From: Piscinibacter sp. HJYY11
Lineage (GTDB): Bacteria; Pseudomonadota; Gammaproteobacteria; Burkholderiales; Burkholderiaceae_C
Assembly: GCF_016735515.1 (NCBI RefSeq)
Contig: NZ_JAERQZ010000001.1
Location: 4,266,746-4,330,745 of the forward strand
DNA length: 64,000 nt
Reading direction: 5' to 3'
The notes below the pieces were generated by a model. The model was given only the letters and a program-made list of their open reading frames with translations, did no database searches and was not told the DNA's origin. The position numbers and the translations under genes are program-made. Shown here piece by piece: positions 35,770 through 44,252 of this stretch; position 1 is the stretch's first letter, and each line of letters starts with the position of its first letter.

Positions 35770-36285
35770 TCAGTGGCCGTCGCGATCGGAATCGCCCGGG
35801 ATCACGTTTTCCACCGTGTTGCTCAAACGGTGCCACGCATCGCGCGAGGCGTGCTTGGCGTTGTCCCACTCCAGGGACGACTTGCCGCGGCGTGCGCTCC
35901 AGCCGCGGCCGAGCTCGGGCTCCACCTCGTCGAAGGTGCGGCCGGGGTATCGGCTGTACGCGTCGACGCCGTAGCCGTAGGCCGGCTGGTACTCGTCGTA
36001 CGCCGCATCGCGGTCGACGTAGGGACGGTCGGCGTAGTTGTCGCGCCAGAACGTGTCTTCTGCCGCGGGGTCAACCGCACGTGCCACGGCCTTGCCAGAC
36101 AGGGCACCGACCACGGCACCGGCGACGGCGCCGACGGCCGCGCCGACCGGGCCGGTCATGCCGCCGACGGCTGCGCCCGCGGCGGCACCGCCCGCCACGC
36201 CACCCGCCACGCCGCCGACGACGGCGCCCGTGCCGGTGGCCGCGGGATGAGAGGTCTTGCCGGTAGTCTTGTTGGTGTTCAACAT
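35770..36285 (-). CDS. Glycine-zipper protein of unknown function
   Basis: The 171-residue protein has a Gly/Ala-rich central stretch at about residues 15-65 with repeated GxxxG spacing (GAVVGGVAGGVAGGAAAG and GPVGAAVGAVAGAVVGAL), likely a pair of tightly packed membrane helices. A soluble acidic Tyr-rich C-terminus follows (YADRPYVDRDAAYDEYQPAY). There is no cleavable signal peptide. AAGGAG lies before ATG 36285, and a strong terminator follows, so it is a monocistronic, probably well expressed gene. Similar proteins in Burkholderiales are often stress-induced; no function is known. Confidence 0.8.
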   Translation of the reverse strand: MLNTNKTTGKTSHPAATGTGAVVGGVAGGVAGGAAAGAAVGGMTGPVGAAVGAVAGAVVGALSGKAVARAVDPAAEDTFWRDNYADRPYVDRDAAYDEYQPAYGYGVDAYSRYPGRTFDEVEPELGRGWSARRGKSSLEWDNAKHASRDAWHRLSNTVENVIPGDSDRDGH

Positions 36286-36415
36286 GGACAACTCCTTCAG
36301 TGATGAACGAGCCTCCAGCTTAGGAATCGGGCCGACGATCGACCATCCCCCCTGGTCTGATTGCCTTGCAGGCGATGCGGACCCGTCCACGTCAGCCTAG
36401 GCCCACAAGCGGGGT

Positions 36416-37105
36416 TCAACCGTTCTTGAACAGGCCGCGCTCCTTCATGCGCATCAGGCGCGAGCGGGTGGCGGGCTTGTGCGACAGCGCGGTCACGTGC
36501 AGCGTGGCCTCGGGCAGGTCGCCCTCATCGTCGTCGGTGTCGTGGTGCGGTGCGGCAGGGGTGTCGTCCGGGTATGCGTTCATCGCGGCCCATGGCGCGG
36601 GCTCGTCGTGCACGTCGTCTGCGGTCTCGCGCAGCGGCGTGACGTCGGCCACAACGTCCACATCGGCCACCACATCCATCAACACCGGCAGTTCGCGCAT
36701 CACCTGCTCCAGGTCGTGCCGGCTCGGGCGCCCGCTGCGGCGCTCGGGCCGCGTGGGCGGCACGGGCACCGGTTCGGCGTTGATCGCAAGGTCGACGAAG
36801 TCGGCCTCGACGCGCTTCTCGGGCACGGCGCGGGCACGCTTGGCGCGCCGCGCGAGTGCGGGCAGCGGCTCGGTGTCCGGCGGTGGCGGCGGCACGACGT
36901 CTTGCCGCGTGACGAGGTCCGCCCGTGTCTCCACCGGGGCCGGGGCCATGGCGCTCGCGCCGTGGATGCGCACCTTCTCCCACACGAGCCCGGCCGCGGC
37001 CAGCTGCCGCAGGCGCTCGGCGCGGGCGCGGGTGCTCTTCAATGCAGAGAGGGCGGCGTAGAGCTCGGGGTAGACCTCGCTGTCGATCTCGAATTCCAGG
37101 CGCAT
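36416..37105 (-). CDS. Unknown partner protein co-transcribed with the ParM-like actin
   Basis: The 229-residue protein is not recognised as a named family. Its N-terminus (MRLEFEIDSEVYPELYAALS, then a basic helix ALKSTRARAERLRQLAAAG) looks like a small strand-helix-helix module as found in partition DNA-binding proteins of the ribbon-helix-helix type. The middle is Pro- and acid-rich and probably disordered, and the end is basic (RSRLMRMKERGLFKNG). It starts 11 bases after the actin-like gene's stop, in the order usual for an actin ATPase followed by its ParR-type adaptor. A DNA- or filament-binding adaptor role is therefore inferred. An alternative ATG at 37129 would overlap the actin gene by 14 bases. 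Confidence 0.7.
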   Translation of the reverse strand: MRLEFEIDSEVYPELYAALSALKSTRARAERLRQLAAAGLVWEKVRIHGASAMAPAPVETRADLVTRQDVVPPPPPDTEPLPALARRAKRARAVPEKRVEADFVDLAINAEPVPVPPTRPERRSGRPSRHDLEQVMRELPVLMDVVADVDVVADVTPLRETADDVHDEPAPWAAMNAYPDDTPAAPHHDTDDDEGDLPEATLHVTALSHKPATRSRLMRMKERGLFKNG

Positions 37106-37115
37106 GGGGTGGCGC

Positions 37116-38246
37116 TCAGCTCTCGGCAAGCGCCTCGCCGATCATCTGGAAGCCCCGCACGTTGGCCGCCATCGACTCCGGCATCACGAACACCGGGATC
37201 GCTGGGAAGCGCTTCTGCAGCACGTCGCGGTAGCGCTCCGGGTGGCCCCCGACCAGCACGATCAGGTCGACGATCTCGTGCGCATCGCGCAGGCCGTCGA
37301 CCATGCGGTTGATCGAATCCTCGACCACGCTCATCACCACCGGCTCGAAGCGGCCGAGGTCGTGCGCGGTGCCCGAGAGCTTGACCGGCTTGCCGGCGCG
37401 CAGCGCTTCGTTGATGCGCGGCATCACCGCGGGCCCGAGCGGGCGGCCCACCTCGGCGGCGAGCGACTCCTGCACCGCGCGCACCACGCGGTGGCGGCCG
37501 GCGTCGGAGGCGGCGCCGCTCGCACGCGGGTTGATCGAGCCCTGCTGGATCAGCAGCCAGTCGAGCGTGTGCTCGCCGGGGTCGACCATCAGCACCGAGA
37601 GATCGTCCAGGTCGTCGGCACTCTCCAGCGGCTCGAGCGCGCCGCCGGTCTGCCGGATCACCGTGTTGAGCTCCTCGAGCTCTTCGCCGATGGCGGCATA
37701 GCCGCCCATGGGCTGCGCCTGCACGATGACCTTGCGCACGGTGACCGTCCGGCCGTCGCCGACGTCGATCTCGCCTTCGTAGTGCTGGCGCAGGTAGTCG
37801 CGCCGCGTGGCGTCGTTGTACTGGTTGACCGGCAGGCCGAGCACCAGCAGGTCGATGCGCGTGTCGCCGGCCTCGGCCATGTAGCGCAGCGCGCCCTTGG
37901 TGAGGGCCTCGTAGATGGTGCCGCGGTAGAACTCGTCGGTCACGTCGCGGCCGAAGCTGCCGCCGGCCTGCGCAAGGCCGACGTCGCGGCCCACTTCGAA
38001 GAGCGCGCCGTTGACCGGCACGTCGTAGGTGTCGCGGCGGCGCGTGCCGAGCGTGCGAACCGCGCTCGCATCGGCCGGGATCGCCATCGAAGGAAAGTGG
38101 ACGATGTTGACGCCATCGTCGTCGTTCACCGTGAGCTTGACGAGCCCGAAGCCCACGTCGATCGCGCGCACGACAGGGGACGACGCGCTCTGCGGAGCGG
38201 TGACCTGCCGCAGCTTGGAGGACGACGAGGTGGAAGGGGTGGGCAT
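37116..38246 (-). CDS. ParM/StbA-like actin-family ATPase
   Basis: The 376-residue actin-fold protein has a phosphate-1 loop at Asp30 (AIDVGFGLVKLTV), a phosphate-2 loop at Asp222 (LMVDPGEHTLDW), an adenosine-binding motif LIVLVGGHPERYR (328-340) and a connect-2-like helix ESMAANVRGFQMIG near the end. This is the plasmid-segregation ParM/StbA and PRTRC protein D family. Such proteins polymerise with ATP to push DNA or organise other cargo. No replication, transfer or toxin genes surround it, so it appears to be chromosomal. GGAGA sits eight bases before ATG 38246, preferred over ATG 38258. A -10 TATAAA lies 35 bases upstream. An unknown partner gene follows at once. Confidence 0.85.
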   Translation of the reverse strand: MPTPSTSSSSKLRQVTAPQSASSPVVRAIDVGFGLVKLTVNDDDGVNIVHFPSMAIPADASAVRTLGTRRRDTYDVPVNGALFEVGRDVGLAQAGGSFGRDVTDEFYRGTIYEALTKGALRYMAEAGDTRIDLLVLGLPVNQYNDATRRDYLRQHYEGEIDVGDGRTVTVRKVIVQAQPMGGYAAIGEELEELNTVIRQTGGALEPLESADDLDDLSVLMVDPGEHTLDWLLIQQGSINPRASGAASDAGRHRVVRAVQESLAAEVGRPLGPAVMPRINEALRAGKPVKLSGTAHDLGRFEPVVMSVVEDSINRMVDGLRDAHEIVDLIVLVGGHPERYRDVLQKRFPAIPVFVMPESMAANVRGFQMIGEALAES

Positions 38247-38280
38247 GCAGGTCTCCATGCGTGTAGTGGGTCGTGGGCTG

Positions 38281-38309
38281 TTTATAGGCGCATGGCTCTC
38301 CACACGGAA
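38281..38309 (-). promoter_or_regulatory. Candidate sigma-70 promoter of the actin-like operon
   Basis: On the minus strand TTCCGT (38309-38304) and TATAAA (38286-38281) are separated by 17 bases, upstream of the ParM-like start at 38246. The -10 matches five of six consensus bases; the -35 is weak. Confidence 0.45.
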
Positions 38310-38361
38310 TGGAAAAGGCATGCGCGCAGCGTGGAACGCCGATTGCTCCCGCGCGCTCCCG

Positions 38362-39651
38362 TCAGGCGCGGCTGTCGAAGCGTGCGTCGAGCCCGCCGCC
38401 GTCGCGTGGGCCGAGCACGAGTCGCCCACCGAGCCCCTGGGCGAGCTGGTGTGCGATGGCGAGGCCGAGGCCGGTGCCGCCGGTGCTGCGGTGGCGTGAA
38501 TCCTCGAGGCGCACGAAGGGTTGCATCACGCGCTCGAGCTGGTCGGCGGGGATGCCGGGGCCGCGGTCGAGCACCTGGAGCGTCCAGCCGTCGGCCTGTG
38601 CGGTGAGCTGCACCTCGGCGCTGCCGGCGAACTTGAGCGCGTTGTCGATGAGATTGCACAGCAGCCGGCGCAGCGCCTGCGGGCGGGTGGGGGCGTGCAG
38701 TGGCGCCGCCGCAAGCAACGCGACGGGCCGGCCTGCATCGGCGTAGTCGAGCACGATGCTCTGCACCAGCGCCTGCAGGTCGGTGCGCTGCGGTGCTTCG
38801 TGCGCGGCCTGGGCCGAGCGCGCGTAGGCAATGCCTTCTTCCACCATCGATTGCATCTCGGCCAGGTCGGCGTGCAGCTTGTTGCGCAGCGCGGCGTCGG
38901 CCTGCAGGTCGGCGCGCAGGCGCATGCGGGTGATGGGCGTCTGCAGGTCGTGCGAGACGGCCGCGAGGATGTGCATGCGCTCCTGCAGGTGCGCCTCGAT
39001 GCGCTGCTGCATGCGGTTGAAGGCCGCGGCGGCGCGCGCCACTTCGCTCGGGCCGTCTTCGGCGAGCGGCGTGGCGGGCTGCTCGGGCTGCAACTGGTCG
39101 GCCGCGTCGGCGAGCTTCTGCAGCGGCCGGGTGGCGGTGCGCACGGCCCACACGCTCAGGCCGGCGAGCAGCGCGAGCTGCAGCGCGAGCGCGGCCCAGG
39201 CCCAGGGCGAGATGCGCAGGCGCGGCTCGTCGAGCTCGATCACGAGCGGCGGGCCGCCGGCGAGCGGCAGCAGCACGCGCAGCGCGGCGCCGGGGGTGTT
39301 GCCTTCGACGACGGTGAGCGGCCGGCTGGGCCCAAGCGCCTGCGAGAGTTCGCGTGCCACCGACTGCGCGAGGGCCGACGACGCCGGCGCTGCGGCCGAT
39401 GCCGAGGCCTCGAAGGTCAGCCGGTAGTTGCGCCGCGACAGGCGCTGCAGCCACTGCCCGCGCTCATCGGCCGGCAGCCGCTCCAGCACCGCGACCGAGC
39501 TCGCGATGTCGCTCGCCAGGTAGCTCACCATCATTCCGCGCATCACCATGCTGCGCTCGAGCAGCACCCAGGCGAAGGTGAGCCCGTGCGCGAGCAGCAG
39601 CCCCGTGAGCAGCACGGCCAGGATGCGCGCGTGCAGCGACCACCGCCTCAT
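38362..39651 (-). CDS. Sensor histidine kinase of the EnvZ/OmpR type
   Basis: The 429-residue kinase has membrane segment 1 at residues 8-31, a short periplasmic domain (about 35-148), membrane segment 2 at 150-170 and a HAMP linker. The dimerisation domain carries phospho-acceptor His234 in [14 protein letters not shown], and the ATPase domain has [11 protein letters not shown] (N box), DRGPGIP (G1) and [11 protein letters not shown] (G2). It phosphorylates the response regulator encoded just upstream, whose stop overlaps this ATG by four bases. The divergent thiol-redox operon is the likely target; the periplasmic domain contains no cysteine, so it does not sense redox through its own thiols there. 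Confidence 0.95.
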   Translation of the reverse strand: MRRWSLHARILAVLLTGLLLAHGLTFAWVLLERSMVMRGMMVSYLASDIASSVAVLERLPADERGQWLQRLSRRNYRLTFEASASAAAPASSALAQSVARELSQALGPSRPLTVVEGNTPGAALRVLLPLAGGPPLVIELDEPRLRISPWAWAALALQLALLAGLSVWAVRTATRPLQKLADAADQLQPEQPATPLAEDGPSEVARAAAAFNRMQQRIEAHLQERMHILAAVSHDLQTPITRMRLRADLQADAALRNKLHADLAEMQSMVEEGIAYARSAQAAHEAPQRTDLQALVQSIVLDYADAGRPVALLAAAPLHAPTRPQALRRLLCNLIDNALKFAGSAEVQLTAQADGWTLQVLDRGPGIPADQLERVMQPFVRLEDSRHRSTGGTGLGLAIAHQLAQGLGGRLVLGPRDGGGLDARFDSRA

Positions 39652-40382
39652 GCCGGCGTCACCGCTTCACTGAACACATAGCCCTCGTTGCGCACCGTCT
39701 TGATGTAGCGCGGCTCGCGCACGCCGTCGCCCAGGCGCTGGCGCAGGCGGCTGACGAGCAGGTCGATCGAGCGGTCGAACACCTCGGCCTCGCGGCCTTG
39801 GGTGAGGTTGAGCAACTGGTCGCGTGTGAGAACGCGTTGCGGGTGCGACAGCAGCACGCGCAGCAGCCGGTACTCCGCGCCCGAGAGGGCGACGATGGCG
39901 CCGCTCGCATCCAGCAGGTGGCGCGCGGTGGTGTCGAGCCGCCAGTCGCCGAATGCGAGCACGCGCGCCGGCTCCTGCGCGGCCAGGTTGGGCGGCAGCA
40001 TGCGGGTGCGGCGCAGCACCGAGCGGATGCGGGCGAGCAACTCGCGCGCCGCGAAAGGCTTGGTGAGGTAGTCGTCGGCGCCGAGTTCCAGGCCGAGGAT
40101 GCGGTCGGCCTCGTCGCTGCGCGCGGTGAGCATCACGATCGGCAGGTGCGGCTGGCCGGGCGCGCGCAGCTCGCGGCACAGCGTGATGCCGTCGGTGCCC
40201 GGCAGCATCAGGTCGAGCACCACGAGGTCGATGCGGCTTGAGGCGAGCACGGCGCGCATCTCGCGGGCATCGGCGGCCACGCTCGCCTGCAGGCCCTGGC
40301 GGCGCATGTACTCGGCGGTGAGCTCGCGGATGTCGGCGTCGTCGTCGACGATGAGCACGTGGTCGGCGGCAGCTTCTGTCAT
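39648..40382 (-). CDS. OmpR/PhoB-family response regulator
   Basis: The 244-residue protein has a receiver domain with phosphorylation site Asp57 (VVLDLMLPG), acidic pocket Asp13/Asp14 and the conserved Lys in LTKPF. A winged-helix DNA-binding domain (about 135-240) ends [13 protein letters not shown]. The start ATG 40382 is the first of the two-gene operon with the kinase. The intergenic region towards the divergent DUF2147 gene contains two GTTTGT half-sites 12 bases apart, which suit head-to-tail binding by this class of regulator. Confidence 0.96.
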   Translation of the reverse strand: MTEAAADHVLIVDDDADIRELTAEYMRRQGLQASVAADAREMRAVLASSRIDLVVLDLMLPGTDGITLCRELRAPGQPHLPIVMLTARSDEADRILGLELGADDYLTKPFAARELLARIRSVLRRTRMLPPNLAAQEPARVLAFGDWRLDTTARHLLDASGAIVALSGAEYRLLRVLLSHPQRVLTRDQLLNLTQGREAEVFDRSIDLLVSRLRQRLGDGVREPRYIKTVRNEGYVFSEAVTPA

Positions 40383-40424
40383 GGCGTGGATTGTGGGCAG
40401 GTGGCGCGGGGGGCGGGCGCGCTG

Positions 40425-40442
40425 GTTTGTATCCCAGTTTGT
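40425..40442. promoter_or_regulatory. Direct repeat GTTTGT-N6-GTTTGT in the regulator / DUF2147 intergenic region
   Basis: Two identical hexamers (40425-40430 and 40437-40442) have a 12-base period, close to the 10-11 base head-to-tail spacing used by OmpR/PhoB-type regulators. The site lies 43 bases upstream of the response regulator and 113 upstream of the DUF2147 gene, so it could serve autoregulation and control of the divergent operon. Confidence 0.45.
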
Positions 40443-40554
40443 CTGGCCCCGCGGCCGACACCTGACGCGACAAAAAGCCGCCCTCCGAACACACCGCCGA
40501 CAAGCGCGCTTCCTGTAATGCGGCTTCCTCCCTCACGACCTACGAGGCCCGCCC

Positions 40555-41019
40555 ATGAAGCTCCATCCCCTCCTCCTCTTGACCCTGGCCGGCCCCGCGC
40601 TGGCGCAACCCGCTGCGCCGCTCGGCCGCTGGATCACCGAGAGCGGCAACCTGGAGATCGAGATCGCACCCTGTGCCGAGCCGCCGGCCGGCCCGCTGTG
40701 CGGCAAGGTGGTGCGCGTGCTGGCCAACCGCTCGATGAGCGCCGCCGGCCAGGAGATGCAGCCGGCCGACACACGACCCGCGCTGGGCATGACGCTGCTG
40801 ACGGGTCTGCAGCCAGCGGGTGAGGGCGCCTACAAGGGCACGATCTACAACCGCGAGAGCGCCAAGCACTACCGCGTGAAGCTCACGCCCGCCGAGCCGG
40901 CCCAGCTGTTGGTGCGCGGCTATGTGGGCCTGCCGCTCTTCGGCAAGACGCAGGTGTGGCGCCGGCCCGCGCCGGAAGCCGCCGCCCCGGCCGAGGCCGC
41001 CTCGGGGGCTGCGCGGTGA
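40555..41019 (+). CDS. DUF2147 periplasmic protein
   Basis: The 154-residue protein has a signal peptide cleaved after PALA (residue 17). The DUF2147 core follows: a beta-rich domain beginning LGRWITESGNLEIEI, with paired cysteines in APCAEPPAGPLCGKVV and the ending YVGLPLFGKTQVWRR. The family is lipocalin-like in shape and of unknown function. Its stop overlaps the GTG start of the CcdA-like gene by four bases, so the genes are coupled. In this operon it could be a client or sensor of the thiol-redox pathway; that is inference. Confidence 0.88.
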   Translation: MKLHPLLLLTLAGPALAQPAAPLGRWITESGNLEIEIAPCAEPPAGPLCGKVVRVLANRSMSAAGQEMQPADTRPALGMTLLTGLQPAGEGAYKGTIYNRESAKHYRVKLTPAEPAQLLVRGYVGLPLFGKTQVWRRPAPEAAAPAEAASGAAR

Positions 41020-41723
41020 GCTCGCCGCTGCTCGCCTTCTCGGCTGGCGTGCTGACGATCGCGGCGCCCTGCGTGCTGCCCATGCTGCCGGTCGTGCTGG
41101 GCGCGTCGCTCGGCTCGCAGCAGCGCACGCGGCCGCTCTTCATCGCGCTTGGCTTCGCGCTCGCGTTTGCGGCGGTGGTGCTGCTGTTCTCGAGCTTCAC
41201 CCGCGTGCTGGGCCTGTCGCACGACACCTTGCGCAACGTGGCGGCGGTGCTGCTGCTCGGCTTCGGCCTGCTGATGGTGTGGCCGTCGCTGTATCACCGC
41301 ATCAGCCTCCAGGCGAGCGGTGCGCTGAGTGGGGTCGCCGGCTGGCAGCCGTCGGAGCGCGTGCGCGACAGCGCGCTCGGCGGCCTGCTGCTCGGCGCGA
41401 GCCTCGGCGTGGTGTGGACGCCCTGCGCCGGCCCGGTGCTCGCGTCCATCCTCACCCTCATCGCCACCGAGCCGGCCTCGGGCCGTGCGGCGCTGCTGCT
41501 CGTCACCTATTCGCTCGGCGCTGCGCTGCCGATGCTGCTGATCGCCTACGGCGGCCAGGTGGCGAGCGGCTGGGTGCGCCGCATGGCCGGTGGCCTGCAG
41601 CGGCTGCAGCAGGGCTTCGGCGTGGTGGTGATGGTCGTGGCGCTCGCGCTGCTGTTCCACCTGGATGGCGCACTGACGGTGTGGCTCGCCGATCTCTACC
41701 CAAGCCTCGCCACCGGGCTTTGA
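41016..41723 (+). CDS. CcdA/DsbD-type membrane thiol-electron transporter
   Basis: The 235-residue protein has six predicted helices and two membrane-embedded cysteines in pseudo-symmetric positions: Cys19 in APCVLPMLPVVLG and Cys137 in TPCAGPVLASILTL. It would carry reducing equivalents from cytoplasmic thioredoxin to the periplasm. The start is GTG 41016, overlapping the DUF2147 stop (GTGA). It lacks the periplasmic domains of full DsbD, and the separate thioredoxin-like protein encoded next is the natural acceptor. CcdA in cytochrome c maturation is an alternative, but no other ccm gene is near. Confidence 0.92.
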   Translation: MSSPLLAFSAGVLTIAAPCVLPMLPVVLGASLGSQQRTRPLFIALGFALAFAAVVLLFSSFTRVLGLSHDTLRNVAAVLLLGFGLLMVWPSLYHRISLQASGALSGVAGWQPSERVRDSALGGLLLGASLGVVWTPCAGPVLASILTLIATEPASGRAALLLVTYSLGAALPMLLIAYGGQVASGWVRRMAGGLQRLQQGFGVVVMVVALALLFHLDGALTVWLADLYPSLATGL

Positions 41724-41747
41724 TCAATCGAACGAAAGGAAGATGAC

Positions 41748-42293
41748 ATGAACCTCCGACTCTCCCGCCGCCACGTGTTGCACGCGATGGCCGGCGCCGT
41801 GGCAGGCGCCACGCTGCCTGCGCGTGCCGCCGTCTCGGCCGCGCAGCTCCCCGACTTCGGCGCTGCGCCCGAATTTGCCGGCATCGAGCGCTGGCTCAAC
41901 TCCAGCGCGCTCACCATGGCCGGCCTGCGCGGCCGTGTGGTGATGATCGACTTCTGGACCTTCGCCTGCATCAACTGCCAGCGCACCATGCCGCACGTCA
42001 ACCGCTGGGCCGAGACCTACACGCCACAGGGGCTCACGCTCGTGGGCGTGCACACGCCCGAGTTCCCCTTCGAGCGCTCGGCCGACAACGTGATCGCCGC
42101 GATGAAGCGCATGGGCATCCGCCACCCGGTCGCGCAGGACAACCGCTTCGCCACCTGGAAGGCCTATGCCAACCAGTACTGGCCGGCCACCTACCTCGTC
42201 GATGCCAAGGGGCGCATCCGCTACAAGCACTTCGGCGAAGGTGAGTACGAGCGCACCGAAGCCGTGATCCGCGCGCTATTGGCCGAGCGCTAG
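41748..42293 (+). CDS. Periplasmic thioredoxin-like protein (DipZ/TlpA type)
   Basis: The 181-residue protein has a twin-arginine-like signal (SRRHVLHAMAGAVAG, cleavage near residue 27). The thioredoxin fold carries redox motif CINC (Cys74, Cys77) in WTFACINCQRTMP, the form seen in the C-terminal domain of DipZ proteins. A cis-proline precedes TYLVDAKGRIRY. It probably accepts electrons from the CcdA-like protein and reduces periplasmic disulphides or peroxides. An AAGGAAG ribosome-binding site precedes ATG 41748. It is the last gene of the three-gene redox operon. Confidence 0.9.
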   Translation: MNLRLSRRHVLHAMAGAVAGATLPARAAVSAAQLPDFGAAPEFAGIERWLNSSALTMAGLRGRVVMIDFWTFACINCQRTMPHVNRWAETYTPQGLTLVGVHTPEFPFERSADNVIAAMKRMGIRHPVAQDNRFATWKAYANQYWPATYLVDAKGRIRYKHFGEGEYERTEAVIRALLAER

Positions 42294-42356
42294 AAGCCGG
42301 CCGCGCTGCGTGATATACCGCCACCCAGAAACATGGGTCGGTGGGAGTGACGCGGC

Positions 42357-43553
42357 ATGTCCAGTTTGTCGCCTTCGGAAATTGCGTTCCTGATGCTCGC
42401 GATGGTGCAGGCCGTCGCGGCGGTGGTGTGGGGCATCGGTGCCTGTTGGTTCCGCGAAGCGCGTGCGGCCGCGGCCCACTGGGCCGGCTACGCGGCCTGC
42501 AGCGCCGCCACCTTCCTCTACCTCGGCACGCACCTGCAGGCCTTGCCCATGGCGGGCGTGCTGCTCGGCATGGTCGGGCTCATGCTGCTGCAGCATGGCG
42601 TGTGGCACTTCACCGGCCAGGTGCGCCGCTTCGCGCCCCATGCGGCCATGCTGGTGGTGGCGGCGCTTGCCTCGTGGGTCGGCGAAGACCCGGCCTGGCG
42701 CCGCGCGCAGGCGGTGGTGCACTACACGCTGATGACCACGCTCTACCTGTGGACCGCGGTCGACCTCTACCGCTATGCGCGCGGCACACTGAAGGTGCGC
42801 TTTCCCATCCTGATGACGGTGCCGCTGCTGCTGGCGGGGCTCAACTCGGGCGGGCGTGCGCTGCGCACTGCGCTCAAGCCCGAGGCGCTGGCGACCGAGA
42901 TCGCCTCGCACAGCTCGCTCAACGTCGGCACCGCGATGGCGGTGGTGGCGATGATCACGATGCTGCACGCCACGCTGATGGCGCTGGTGGTGGCGCGCCT
43001 GATCCAGCAGCTGCACTGGCGCGCGCGGCACGACGGGCTGACCGGCCTGCTGAACCGCCGTGCGATGCAGGAAGCCATCGACGAGCAACTGCACCGCAGC
43101 CGCCGCGCCGGCGACACCTTCGCGGTGGTGATGGTCGACATCGACCACTTCAAGTCCATCAACGACCAGCACGGCCATGCCGCCGGCGACCAGGCCCTGA
43201 AGCACACCGCGGCCCTGCTGCAGACGCACGTGCGCTCGGTCGACCGCGTGGGCCGCTTCGGCGGCGAGGAGTTCATCGTGCTGCTGCCCGGCGTGGGGCT
43301 CGCGCAGGCGGCGCAGGTGGCCGAGGCGCTGCGCTCGCGCCTGGCGGGGCAGCAGATGCCGCGCGAAGGCGAGCCGCTCGCCCTGTCGGCGAGTTTCGGC
43401 GTGGCGGAATGGAAAGGGCCGAGCGAGGAGCCGTCGCGCCTCCTGATGCGCGCCGACGAGGCGCTCTACCGCGCCAAGCGCGCCGGCCGCAACCAGGTGC
43501 AGGCGGCCAACGACGCGACGCAGCCCGAGCCGGGCGATCCCGTCGCGGCCTGA
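42357..43553 (+). CDS. Diguanylate cyclase with seven-helix membrane domain
   Basis: The 398-residue protein has an N-terminal half with seven hydrophobic helices (residues 8-215) and almost no periplasmic loops. The GGDEF domain (about 225-385) has active site GGEEF near residue 302 and an RxxD inhibitory site (RSVD) five residues before it. It makes cyclic di-GMP and should be feedback-inhibited. The membrane part resembles integral sensor modules rather than Cache domains, so it may sense lipid, gas or light; the ligand is unknown. ATG 42357 has GGGAG upstream. Confidence 0.93.
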   Translation: MSSLSPSEIAFLMLAMVQAVAAVVWGIGACWFREARAAAAHWAGYAACSAATFLYLGTHLQALPMAGVLLGMVGLMLLQHGVWHFTGQVRRFAPHAAMLVVAALASWVGEDPAWRRAQAVVHYTLMTTLYLWTAVDLYRYARGTLKVRFPILMTVPLLLAGLNSGGRALRTALKPEALATEIASHSSLNVGTAMAVVAMITMLHATLMALVVARLIQQLHWRARHDGLTGLLNRRAMQEAIDEQLHRSRRAGDTFAVVMVDIDHFKSINDQHGHAAGDQALKHTAALLQTHVRSVDRVGRFGGEEFIVLLPGVGLAQAAQVAEALRSRLAGQQMPREGEPLALSASFGVAEWKGPSEEPSRLLMRADEALYRAKRAGRNQVQAANDATQPEPGDPVAA

Positions 43554-43560
43554 GGGCCGG

Positions 43561-43881
43561 TCAGCGCGAGTGTGCGTTGCCCCGCAGCCGCTCGAGCAGG
43601 CGCTCGGCCTGCTGCGCGGCGACGGCGGCATGGCCGCTGCCGTCGAGGTCGGCGAAGCAGCCGTAGCTCTCGAAGTAGATGTTCTCGGCGGTGGTCTGCA
43701 GCGCAGGCAGCGCCGGCAGCACGAACTTGCGCATCTGCACTTCGCCCAGCTCGCGCGAGACGATCACGCGGGCCGTGCGGGCGGCCCACAGGTAACGCCA
43801 GGCGTTCATCTCGACGTGGTGGCCTTCGGCCACTTCCAGGAACACGATCTGGTCACGAAGTCGGGCTTGCTCGCGAAACAC
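43561..43881 (-). CDS. Hypothetical protein (106 residues)
   Basis: Not recognised. GTG 43881 is preceded by GGAGAT at a good distance, and codon use fits a real gene. The sequence is soluble and mixed alpha/beta, with a motif ENIYFESYGCFADLDGSG near residues 67-84 and an Arg-rich end. There is no signal peptide, membrane helix or known motif. It ends eight bases from the convergent diguanylate cyclase stop. Confidence 0.6.
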   Translation of the reverse strand: MFREQARLRDQIVFLEVAEGHHVEMNAWRYLWAARTARVIVSRELGEVQMRKFVLPALPALQTTAENIYFESYGCFADLDGSGHAAVAAQQAERLLERLRGNAHSR

Positions 43882-44045
43882 TGCACATCTCCGGTGGTCG
43901 GCGGGTGAGGAACCCCATGCTGTGAATCTTCACGCGCCTGTCGCCGGACGATGCGTCGAATAGCGGTACTTCTGCACCCTTTCAGGCGCGACCGCAAAAT
44001 GCGGCAGGCCCGAGATTTGCTGTACCCGTTGTCAGGAGGCACACC

Positions 44046-44243
44046 ATGCAGACACTGGACGAGATGTTGGCCCTGCACCTGCTCACGGCGGACCAGCACG
44101 CCGAGATCCACGCGTGGGTGGCGCAGGCCAAGACGCCCGAGGCCATCATGCAGATGCGGCCGGCCCTCTGGCGCCGGCTGGAGCTGGCGAGCGTGCTGAT
44201 GAATTTCGATGCCGACCTGATGCAGCCGCCCGCGCAAGGCTGA
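44046..44243 (+). CDS. Small hypothetical helical protein (65 residues)
   Basis: Not recognised. A strong AGGAGG precedes ATG 44046. The product is short, acidic and all-helical (MQTLDEMLALHLLTADQHAE, then TPEAIMQMRPALWRRLELAS), without membrane segment or signal. It stands alone, convergent with the Nudix gene nine bases away. Small proteins of this kind are often regulators or adaptors; nothing here shows which. Confidence 0.7.
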   Translation: MQTLDEMLALHLLTADQHAEIHAWVAQAKTPEAIMQMRPALWRRLELASVLMNFDADLMQPPAQG

Positions 44244-44252
44244 GGCCGCGCG

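Noticed and set aside
36416..38246. Interpretation of the actin-like pair as an integrated plasmid
   Set aside because: No replication initiator, relaxase, toxin-antitoxin or integrase genes in the window; flanking genes look chromosomal.
42323..42338. ACCCA / TGGGT hairpin before the second diguanylate cyclase as a riboswitch
   Set aside because: Only a five-base-pair stem with no conserved riboswitch core; too little to claim.
43992..44004. CCGC-AAAAT-GCGG hairpin as a terminator or small RNA
   Set aside because: Four base pairs and no T tract; likely chance.
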